Part shown: positions 11,139-23,200 of the stretch, one piece after another
How the letters are laid out: every line of letters begins with the position of its first letter
Position numbering within the stretch: position 1 is the stretch's first letter
Assembly (NCBI RefSeq): GCF_000150275.1
Contig: NW_002060943.1
Location: 521,915-555,956 of the forward strand
Length of the DNA stretch: 34,042 nucleotides
Reading direction: 5' to 3'
DNA from: Trichoplax adhaerens
Lineage: Eukaryota; Placozoa; Uniplacotomia; Trichoplacea; Trichoplacidae
Position numbers and translations under genes: made by a program
Notes under the pieces: model-generated
Seen by the model: only the letters and a program-made list of their open reading frames with translations
Told to the model about the DNA's origin: nothing
Database searches by the model: none

Positions 11139-14100
11139 CTCTAGAGGACAATAATTTTTATGGCGATTATGTCGACTATATTTTAGCACATGCTGTTGAT
11201 GTTGTATTATAAGCATTTGTTTACAACGAAATGCAATATTTGTAATATATATTCAGTGCATCGTTTACTTCGTTGAAACTCTGTCACGATATACCATGTA
11301 GCTTTACTATGTCTGGAGCTGTTTTAAGATACAGCTTGCTATCAGAATTACTAAACGATAGCTACGACGAGTTATAAATTTTGTTGGTGCTTTCTTTTAG
11401 ATTTCTTTTGTAATATAATAGTTATGAAAGCACTTTTATAAACAGTACGATAAAATATTGGATGATATTTTGATCACTGGGTTATGAGCCTTACATCGAT
11501 AGCTTGCCAACTTTTATTTCAGATTATTAATGTAGTCAGATCTTAACTTTCGCACTTTCTGCGATAGTTGACTATCATGTTATTTGTTAATTGTAAGTTA
11601 CATTATCGTATTGATAACAAGCCTCACGTTTGTTTTATGGTATTCGCCACCGTATGACTCGATTTTTAAAAAATTTAAAACATTCAGTCATATTAGTATA
11701 TCTTGGTATACCAATTCCAGTTGTAATTAAGAAATGTAGTTATATTCCTCAATGTATAGGATAGAGCGTAAGGAAAATTAATAAATTTAATGGCCTCTTA
11801 GGACAACATTCTATTCTAGAAAGGCTTAGGAAACTATCGATTGACTTAAGAAAATGAAGCATTATTTTACGAATTACTAATACCCCAAATTTTGTGAACT
11901 CTTTTGTAATGGAGCTAGAAATTTTGATTAATATCTATGTTCGTGAATCTCACTCCGGACATACGCGTGTGGCTGCATTCAATGTGTGTTATCATTAACT
12001 ATGACTATTATCCGTATCATGGTAGTTGTTCCTACAAGAATATCTAGTGATGAGTTAGATAATAGCTTATTTCTACAGAAGCATGAACTGCGCGAAGTCA
12101 TGCACCTCAATTTCGTAACGATTGTGATTAGAAAGGATTGTTCCTTCGATGATTTTATATTGATTTATGATGGTTACAATTTTCTCTAGGCAGAAAAATA
12201 AAGGTCCTAGGGAACAACAGTGTAGTTGCTCTTGTATATCCTATAAATCAGATCCTAAAAATGCTATATATAATTTAGAGAGCAGTTGCAAAGGCCAGCT
12301 ATGAGGAAAATGGATTGTTTACATCTACACGAGTAGTTTGCTTACCAATGGAATATGAAGTCGTAAGGCATAGTACGGTTGTGTTTTTAATCTTTCTATA
12401 GAAAGTTAAATTAGAATAGGTCCAACATATCGTCCTAGATCTAAATGACGATATAATTCTTTATGTATGGTAACTAACATAGAATCATTATAAGAGCACC
12501 ATATCAAATAAAAATTTTTACAATCGCTGAATACTCTACAATCTCATGGGTCATATACGTGTATGAACAACAAAGGGAAACAGATTCCATTAACGATAAT
12601 TTAATGAGGTGATAGATAAGTACAACATAAAAACAGTCGAAGTTAAATTTCTTAACAGAAGTAGTTCTTACAATACAGAATAATTAAATGTTGTTTGTTT
12701 GTACGACATAAAATTAAAAGAATATTGTCTGATATGTGAAATATTACAGCATCTACAGATACATATTAAGAAATGATAAATGAAAACTAAAAATTTTGGT
12801 ACAAAAGTTTAAAAATGTGATATAATACATCCTGCATAAAAATTATAATGTGAAAGGAATCCCCTTTAATAACATTGACTTACTGGTTAAACTTATCAAT
12901 CTAACCAACGGTAATTAAAAATATTGCCATATCGACTGTAAATCTTAAAAAGCAGCACCACTTTGCCAAAATCAAACAAAGTTGATAATTTTGTCATCTT
13001 ACGGCAATCCGTTTAAATAATTATAGAGTAGTAAAGTCGTTGATCGTGATAATGTATCACTTTTTCTCTATATGCTCGTACATCGAACAATTATATGATT
13101 ATCAACAATGTTAAAGATATATGATCGCTATCCCGAAAATCATTACTGTTTTGGTCTATTTTGCATTATGCTTTAAATGCCGATTTGGCTTGATAGATTC
13201 CTGTATAGATATATTATTTTAGCGGATAAATGTAATTGCAATTGCAGTAGGGTATTATAAGTATTAACAATACAAATTATTATTTGAAACCACTTATAAA
13301 ATTTTCAAATTCGACAACTAGAATATCTTTGGATAATTATTTCAATCTATACAGCCACAGGTAAATGAGGAAATGCAAAATTATTAAAATATTTTGTGCC
13401 TACATAGCCTGTTCTATCTGTCAATACTATATTATTAGTTCTGGAAAGTGTATAAACGAAAAAATAAATGAAATGATATGATATTCCACATTAAAATAAA
13501 AAGACTTAGCTGTAAATACTGATTTATAGAATGACTATGTCAGCTAAGGATAGCATTACAACGATTTACAGTTTAATAGTATATCACTAACTTATGTTCA
13601 CCAATTCGACTTAAAATTTAATGCAACGCAATGACTAAGCTAAGATACGAAAACTATAGAGTAGAATCAACCCAGTTATATTTAATTAAACCATTTGAAT
13701 TATAGTCAGCACATGGTGAGGTGCGTAAATAGATTAGGTGTTGAATGATTATTAAATGAAGTCGAATACATTGCGCGGGTTTAAATTACAAAATATTTTA
13801 CATTCCGCGAAAAGCGTAAAAGTTTCGATCACAAGGATGGATCTGCATCAACGAAGATTTTATCATACGAGTAAGTCATAAACGCATCTGAGTCAATCTT
13901 TCTCTTGCACAACGAAGGTGCATACTCGTATGTTCGGTAAGAACATATTTGCAATATTGTCCCGTTACTGTTCAGCATTAATTGCTTCATACCAAGTGGA
14001 AGCCCTATAATCAAAAATGCCCTTGTTCAGAAATTTGCATGATTTAAAAAAATACAAAATTGAATGCTACAATATTCTGATAAGCGCTCTATTTAACTGC

Positions 14101-14231
14101 AACTGTATCTCTATGACTGTAACTTGAATTATTTAAGAAAGTATACACAGTTAATAGCACTTTGGATGCACAATAAATTACTGAGCTAGTTCTTACTTGT
14201 TTGTCCGTCATATAAGACGATGGTTTAATTA
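11139..14231. other. Convergent intergenic region between RhoGEF A and B
   Basis: The 3' ends of both RhoGEF genes face each other here across 3.1 kb of very AT-rich DNA. Plus-strand AATAAA hexamers lie at 11780-11785 and 12197-12202, rather far from the stop of A. For B an ATTAAA variant (minus) lies at 14224-14229, right after its stop. The plus frame at 11986-12189 has no acceptor in the right phase to join RhoGEF A and looks random. The minus frame at 13829-14004 is listed separately. Confidence 0.5.
13829..14004 (-). CDS. Possible alternative terminal exon of RhoGEF B
   Basis: On the minus strand a TTTTGATTATAG acceptor opens a frame of 58 residues plus stop. Entered in phase 1 it stays open to TGA at 13829-13831. 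Exons 23 and 24 of RhoGEF B both end in phase 1, so this exon could replace exon 25 and give a tail starting GLPLGMKQLM and ending FVDADPSL. It is less AT-rich than its surroundings. No family similarity is recognised, and chance is a real alternative. Confidence 0.25.
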
Positions 14232-17200
14232 CTAAATTATGATTTCTTCACTAGCAGGCGTAGAAGATACGGGTGGACTATCGGAATCATTATCATTCCT
14301 ATCCCACATTTTATCGTCGAAGTATGATTCATTACTATAGCTTCCAGGGTGTAAATGGGTAAGTCGCGCTAGAAAATATAGGAAGAATACATCTAGGTAA
14401 GATTTAAAAATTGATCTTAAATTTCTATAGCAATTTGCTATCCCATTTTAGTTTTAATAAACGCATAAAAGTATAATCTAAACAAAAAACTTTTGACAGT
14501 AGTGGGTGTAGTATAAGTTATTACCATGATAAGAATTGTCCGATATTAGCTTACCTTCGGTTTGCTCCGCAACAATTCCTGAGGTAAACAAATAAAGCAT
14601 AAAATACTTTAATTAGCTCAGAAGGCAATCAAATGCTATTATCAAGTTAAAGTCATGGTATTTTAATAGCTGAAGAAAGTACAGTTTGATCTATTGACAA
14701 ATAATCATTATTTTCGTATTTAAGAATTTCTTTTGAAAGATCAATATACCTTTGATCGTAGTTAATTGATTAAATAGAAGCTGCCTAATTTCATTAACCC
14801 AACTTTCTTTCTCTTCTGGAGTGGAAGCCTGAATAGATTTAGTAGTTGTTAATAGCATGACACAGCAAAATTAGCGCATAAAACTATGACAACAAATCTT
14901 ACAGCAGTTGTAATAATACTGCAGATTAGGCTTTACCTGAATAATGTAGACCTTGGGTTGTCCAGGCATCCATATTTCGAATGCCAGAGGTTGATTTTTG
15001 GCACTTTCCGTCATCCCGATGTCACAAGTCTGTAAAAATAGAAAACTACTTTTAAGCAATATACGTTCGTAAATGGCCTTTAACGGCTGTAAGCATTGTA
15101 TTATTACCGGTGATTTTTAAATATTAGCCTGGATTATAGTACATATTAATTAGAGCAAGACCTACTTGCTACAAATAATATTTAAGTACCTTTAAGTCAC
15201 TTTTATATTTATAAATGTATTTTTTACTGCCGTCATCGTAACATTCTTCCTGTTTCTTCGTAAATAGTATCATTTTTTCATACAGAAAGACATGCCTTTG
15301 GGACTTATGACGGCGCACACTTAGTCTAATTCCACGTTTATTTACTTCACATACTTGCATGGATCCCTGACAATTTAAAGGTATAATTGGGAATAATTAA
15401 ACAACGGAAATTAATACTGGATTGAGAGCGTATTAATGAAATCAACGAATATAGATATAGATATAAATATTATACAAAAATCGAGATCTTAATACTACAG
15501 ACTGCTAAGCTACAACATGTAGTACAGTATGATTTTATAAAACATTGAGCTAATTTGAACTAAGCATTGTTGATTGGAATGTTTTATTGGTAGTCACCTT
15601 CAATGTACGCGCATAATTTAATTATAACTTATTATTTGGACTATAATTGTATATCAGCAATAACTTCGAAAATGTAGAAATGCATTAATATTTTGTCTTA
15701 GAGATTAAATTATGTATATAACATATAGACTTTTACCTGTAATATGAGACCTCCCTGCACTGCAAGATTACCCTATTGACGAAATATGTAATGATTGACA
15801 ATGCATTCCATTTAAAAGCTAGTCATGGCAATAAATTCATGCGTGCTCTATCTAGACCATCTGCTTAGTTAAATGGTGATGATCTATTACAGAATCAATT
15901 GTAATTATTCGTATTACGACGACGATTTTACCTTAAATCCTTTAATTGCTATCTGATGCATGACGTCATTAGACTGTTTTAGTAAAATTTTCAAAAAATC
16001 GAGAGCGTCCTAAATAGAGATAACGTGAAAAATAGAGTCGTATGACTGTTAGAACGGTTAACTCCATAAAGTTTGATGAGGTGTATGAAAATATTTTTGT
16101 GTTCTGACTACTATGGTAATAATTATAATTAGCAGCAATCCGCATCTACGCTTGATACTACTCATATATATCGGCATAATTCTTCTATATGAAGAATTTA
16201 CTTGTCATAGATTTGTAAAGTCTACTATGTGAAATTTAAAAATTTTAAAACTTTTTCGTTAAGTTTACATCTTTAAAATAGCAAACTAAATCGTAAATAC
16301 TCATTATTTACCTTGAGATCGGCTGACCCACATTGTGAGTTCTTAGTATGCTTAAGTAAATCCTACCATGAAAGAAATATTATGTAAAGATTAATTCTTT
16401 AACGAGGATGTTTCTTCATTTTTGTCTGCAGATTACGTACCTTAAGTAGAAGTCCATACTTTGTTATTCGTTGAACTGGTTTTATCAAGTAACTGTTTAA
16501 CGGAAGTTGTTGTTTAAGTTTTGATTGGCACTCCTAAGTGATTAGCGCAACAGTAACAATACTTTAATTAAATAAAATTAGATGGTTTGTTACAACAGTA
16601 AAAGGCATTTCAATTTTTGCAAGAATTTATCAAGAATTAATAAAAAAATGACAATATGATTATTGTGGATTGTAGATTTACTAAAAAAAACGGATGGTCT
16701 ATGCCTCCAATTTCTTCCCATAGGGCTTCAGAACTTGGTCTATTCTTGCAGTAAACGGTGTACATTTTGAATTCATTTTTCTGTAAACATATATGAGATA
16801 GCAATATGACCGTTAAAATTTTTGTAAGTGTTAGCTGGCATAAGAGAAATCATCTATAACTTGCAGGTATTTTGTTAAGTCAACATGTTACGTACAGTTC
16901 AAACGTTAAAAACTCATCAATTACGAACTGACCTTTGCTGTAAAGCACCGTCCAACTAAGGCTGGTATGTCACGATGTTCTTCCAACTTTTTTAGAAATA
17001 CTCTGTATCGCATTTCGGAATAGAATAACTCATGAGATTTGTATCGGTAATTTATAAAACAAATTTTTAGTTATTGCACCAGATTTTGCATTGAAAGAAA
17101 TTAAAAGATTGTATCAAGGATGCACTCTTAATAATTGTTTCTTTCATTTAACTGCTGAGTACAGAAATACTAGTTTAGGACCGAGTTGGCCAAGCAAATA

Positions 17201-20200
17201 GTAACTTCGTCGTTTACCTGTGATGAAAGTTGTACAGCTGTCTTATATTGCCAAATAAAATATTCTTTTTACCACGTATAGCTTGCGGGAGTTTTGCTGC
17301 AGGATTATCCATTTCGTCGTAATAACCCTATTAATTGTCAAGGGTATAACTAGCTATTCTCAAAGCAATAAATTTTGCAAGATGTACCGATGTACAATTT
17401 ATAATTACAGTCAGTTATTTCAGAAAATGAGACAGTTGTTACCGTTATAACGCTTCTTAAGTCATTAATATAAGATTTTTCAGTTTCAATAAGCTCGTTG
17501 ATAATTTGTCTATTCGAAAATTCGATAAAATTCTTATCATATAGCAAAGATTTAAACGAATTATGAACATAAAATAATATGAATTTATATTAGGATATAA
17601 TCTCGAATAAGAGGTTATGTTAGGCTATTACTCATATATTACCATATCAGAAAAAATTTTTATATTTTTATTTAGCCATTAAGTTATTATTAAGCCCAGT
17701 ATAAGAACAATTGATATCAGAATATTGAAATAGGACTATTTAAAGTATATAAGATAATTTATATTACATTGAAACTACAGTTTAAATAGCTAGATCTCAA
17801 CAGCTAAGCGATTATTATTCAAGTAAAAATGCCAAGAGTTCACAGTAATCAATTTAAAAGAATTTACTGCCATTCAAAACAAATTCCGATGCACGGATGT
17901 ATCTTTTAATTGTTGTCCATGATGGTGTTATAATATGCTAGTATGATATCTATAATAAATTAGATACTTACCCTCTCTGTTTAAGAACATTTGCGTCGGT
18001 TTCTGTGTCTACTTCATTCTCTATAATTGCTTGCAAACTTTCCTATTTAATAACATTCGAAAAATTTTAATTTAAAAGTTCGAAAACGAGATTCGGATCG
18101 AGTTGATTTTTACCTGCAACGTTTCCACTAAAAGTGCAGAGGAAAGTCTAGATGATAGTAAAACCGATTTTCTTTTATAAGCATCGGTATCTCCTTCATT
18201 ATAAACATCTGCTGAGGATAGCAAATGGATGTTTGTTTGACTGGAGCTTCGACTAGTTAAAGCACTATTAGCAATGCTATAAGGGGCACTTTTCGGACAC
18301 GTTCCTTCACTCTCTTCAACAATAATATTATTGCCATCAATTGAAACTGTTCGTCGTCCCACATCGGTGTTAGATCGAACAAGATTAAATGATGGCTGAG
18401 ATGAAGGTGACACCAAATTCTTTATCGAACCTCGATTTTGGACAAGTTGCCGGATTGTATTCCTTCTCTTACCACACATACCTTTGACTTGAAGATATCT
18501 TTCTAGTGCTTTCAAGGCATGAGAGTGAATATCTTTATCAGTTATGAAAGGATATTTCTCTTCAGTGTCTTGTAATAAATTGATGTTGAACTGATTCATT
18601 TTTTCAGTGCAGTCTTGTAATCTTTGCACCCATTCTTCAGCACTATCTTCTGATTCAAAATCGTCGACTTGTTTAGCTAACAACGTCACCGTTTCATTAC
18701 ACCACTCTAATACCTATAAAGTAATCAATTATATGATGAGTAGTGATTGCTATACGTCTAGCCTACGACAAACCATTATCAAATAGCTAGGGAATGCAAT
18801 GATGTAACCGGTACCATTATGGATTGATATGTGCAATACCAACACTACATTTAGTAAATGCTGGCAGCTCAAACATGTTAATTGCTAACACTAAATAGGC
18901 ATACAATACAATGCCGTACCAAGATCTCGACGTTTTAGTAATATAGCATTATACAGCTTTTATTGATCTATAGCAGGATAAGTGAAGGATAAACGACTTA
19001 CTTCTTCTATACATTGATGTAAGGCGAGTGCTGCCTTTAAATTTTGTTTTCTTTCCGTTAATTTAACTGAAAAATCCTGCGATGCGGTTAATAATCGATT
19101 CAAACATGCTTGTAATCGATCAGCTGCGTAATGTGGTCTTTTCAATAACTGTCTTATCTCATCTCCTAAACATAACACTCGTTCGCAAGTAACCTGATAC
19201 GAAAAAAGTGCACTTTAGTTATTCTAGATTTTATTGGAAGTACATTAAAGATTACTAAGATAATTTAATGTTTGTAGTCGATTTTAAGGAAAAATTTTTT
19301 AACTTAAAAGATTATAGTCTAGATGCTTCGAAATAGCCACTGAAGAGAGCATTTGGAATTCGTTTACAACTTACTTGGGCGTTACTTTCAAACTTTTTCA
19401 AATTTTTCAATAAATTGTTCGTACGCTTACTAGAATCACCAATATCTACTTCCGATGTGAGGACTTTAGCATATTCAGTCAACGATTGAACCAACTAGGT
19501 TATCAATAAAACGTTACAATTAGTTATTAATAGCATGGGGAAAGAAGAATGCAATTTTTGAGAAAAAATGATAATATTATACGTTTTAGAACAATAATAG
19601 TATTTATAACCGATAATATATTAATTTAGTACCATCATGCAATAATATTTTTTATTACCAGGTTAGATCCAGTTTCACACTGCCTTCGTTGAAAGTGTTG
19701 CGTTAGAACCGAAACTTTGTTTTGCCATAAATCAATAAAAGCTACTTTAGTTTCGTCCAATTGTGCTAACAGATTTTTCACAATAGAAACTGTTGCTAAG
19801 AAGTCCACACTACATAGGATAGAAGCAAATTAGCATAGCACATTGTTAGGGTTTATACAAACAGTTTCGGGGAAATGTTAGTAGAATACTTCGTTCAAGT
19901 AAGTAAATGTGACGTAAAATACTGGTAGCTAACATTACCTTGCATCTTCAATGTTGACATTATCGCTATTTTTGCACGTGTAATCGTCTTGAAATGATTC
20001 AATATCTTCAATAGATAATTCCAGATCTTTAATAAGCTGATCTTGCTCGGTTCTTTTTTTATTTAATACATTCTCGATTGCATCAGTTGTTTCATCTCCT
20101 TGATCGAATAGTCGACCATGTTTGATAACATTTTGGCAGTCGATAGATATCTGGGCAGCAAATTTCTCTAATTTCGATGATATATTTAGACCACGTCGAT

Positions 20201-23200
20201 GAAGATGTTCTAATTTCTGAAGTATATCGAGTATGTTATCAAATTTACTGTTTGTAGTCACTTGATATAGCTAAAATACAAGATTGAATATCTGTACTAT
20301 TTCGAAAATATATTGACTCAAATTTAGTTACTATAAAACATTAACTCTTATCGGTGTAATACTATAATTACGACGGGGCTTCTATAAGTTGTATATCACA
20401 AAATTTCAGAGCATTCATTCAACCTACCATGCGATGAAGGATCCAGAAATCGTGATCATAATTTAAGGTACCTCCTAGTTCAGTTGATAGTTGGTCTATA
20501 TTGATTTCTTGATGTAATTCTTCTAATGAATGTACATAAACAACCTAAAAACGTGATAAAGTTGAGATCAAACACCTTTAATAACTGAAATATAAAAACA
20601 CTATTAAGCTGACTATCAAACTTCATTGCATAATAGTTAATGTATTAGTCTTAATATTCTACTGTTTCCACGAAAGCTTACATTGATTGAGAAATTTGGT
20701 CTTGTTGACTGTCTTCCAATTTCCGCTAGTCTTTTCTTATAAGTTTTCGGAGATCTGAGTACATATAACTTAATGATTTCTGTTGGAAATAAAGTCTACA
20801 TTGAATAGTGGAAAAAAATGAATACCCAGAGATTAGACAAATTCAGTTTTGCAATTTAAATCCAGGCTAAAGGATGCAGGTCATCCAAATTACTTCAATA
20901 TACCTCAATGGTCCGTAGTAATGTTTTAATTGTTACAGATGACGACTTCCTTCTATCCAAAACGAATACAAAGCCATTCTCCCGGTCATGCTCACTAATT
21001 AAATAAATATAAGAGTTCTACATTAATGTCTACATACAATTATTAATGTTGCTCTCTAACTAAAATATACACTGCATATCCATCTATAATTTATCATCGT
21101 AATAATAGAAAAAATTTATTTTAATTATGCACTATGTAATTACCTAATAGACCGCATTAAATAACGAATAAGTATCTCTAATTCTTCTTCAGTAACCGTT
21201 TTTTGATTATCATCTGAATCAAAGTCGAATTTTTGGCTAGATGCAGGAAAGATAATTATTGGTGATCCACAATAACGACCACCTACAGGAATACAGATTG
21301 TAATTTGATTAAAATTACTGCTATAGATTATATAATTTCTCTCTAAATGATAATAAATTTTATGACGTACAAATTGAATTTTAATAACTATATTTATTAG
21401 ACAGTAAAGTTAAACTTTAATTCATTGAATTTATGGCACACTATAAGCATGTTGATGTATGTCAGATAAAAATTAAAAAGCTTTGCAATTTTAGAATCAA
21501 CATACCTGATAAATATGCATATCGAATCCGAAGGATGTCTACAATTTGTTTAGCGGATGATGGACGATTGGTACCTTTCTCCTGAACAATTTCTACAACC
21601 AATAAATGCGGATCAATATCAAATCGGTATCAAACAATTGTAGTTTGAATATATAATCTATTTGTTGAAAAATACACATTTGATGATTCATTCATAAATT
21701 TAACTTTCGCTTCAAAAGGCCTGTTATTATTGCTGATCCTTACTTATAGATCAAAAACAAAAAGTATTACTGTCGCATATCTATCAAATAGGAGATTTGG
21801 TATTGTACTATAGTCTGTATATAAAATCATTGCATTCCTGTTTCTAGCTTAATCTTTTACCTTCAATGGCTAATTAGTTATATTTATGTTTTCTCGATAA
21901 TAATATCATTTTACTGGGCAGCCGTTCAAAATTTGTAGCACTTTCACACAAACCAGGTATGAACAAGATCGGGTAAATTTATTTTCAATGTTCAACGTGA
22001 GCTGTATTATTGTCGATTACTAGTATATCCCTCGTTCGTTATGCTTCGCGTACTATTGTATACGTACTTCCCTGGCTGAGCATATTACATGCACATAAAT
22101 TTATCTGATCATAATTATGATACATATAATGCTGTATGATTATAATCACTAGTAGGTACCGCATTTTGTGCGATACCAATCTGCCAATAAACGATCTTGC
22201 TGCTAGATTAATTACACAAATGGCAAATGATTGCCATTTGATTCGAAAAAAATACAATTTTCAAAATGGTAGTAGCCGTACTCGCCAAATTATATTTATC
22301 AGACACTATATCCGAAACACATTTGTTTTTACTACACTTCTAAAGCAGCTACGACAGCATACCCCTCTATCAAATTGGTGTATCACTCCATAACTAATCA
22401 TTTAATTTTACTTTTAACTACTGTATTATTATACCTGTCAGAATTATAGCTAATTGTGAAATGAACAACTTGTTCTCATTTAAATCCTAATTTAGCGATT
22501 GCCATTACTGACCATATTTAGCGATCAAACAATCAGAGTGGTTGGTCCAATGATAATATTGGTGCACGTAAGTAAAATAAATCAAATACGCCAACGATGT
22601 TATTTAAGGTACGACTAATGTCAAAAATTAGACAAATCAAGATGAAGATGGGTGGGGTTGATGGAGACTAACGTTTTCTGCACTCCACAATTATATGTAG
22701 TATTTTTGAACGTAGTTGGCTAAAATGAAATATGATACTGTACATTAGAAAGAATAAAGCAAAGCCGTGAACGATTTCTACTGCAGTATCAACAAATAAA
22801 GGATGCAATGGCCATATTGTACTCTTCTTAACCGTTCAACGTTCATTTTATACCGTACGTAAGGGACAATGAAATGAATTGACCGACAAGATGTGTGACA
22901 AAAAATTAATATAATGTTATGATAACGGTCTTATTTCATTCCATGATAATAAATAAACAAAACTAAATAAATGAGCGAGCCAAAATTATTTCAGGATCAC
23001 CATGTGCATGTCTATGATGATTATATACTGTACAGTATATAATGAATCTATCTGTCCATTCAATAGTGATAACAATACGTCATGACATTGTATTGGGAGG
23101 TTTTATGCTTTGTTTTCTGGTCTTTATTTTTTATTTTACCCAGATTCTTGGTGATTCTATGGTATATTTGCCTACTTTTTCATTAGAAATACTATCATGA

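Noticed and set aside
11986-12189. Plus-strand frame as an alternative last exon of RhoGEF A
   Set aside because: None of its acceptors matches the phase-1 ends of exons 23 or 24. A faint resemblance of its end to the frame at 13829-14004 is too weak to use.
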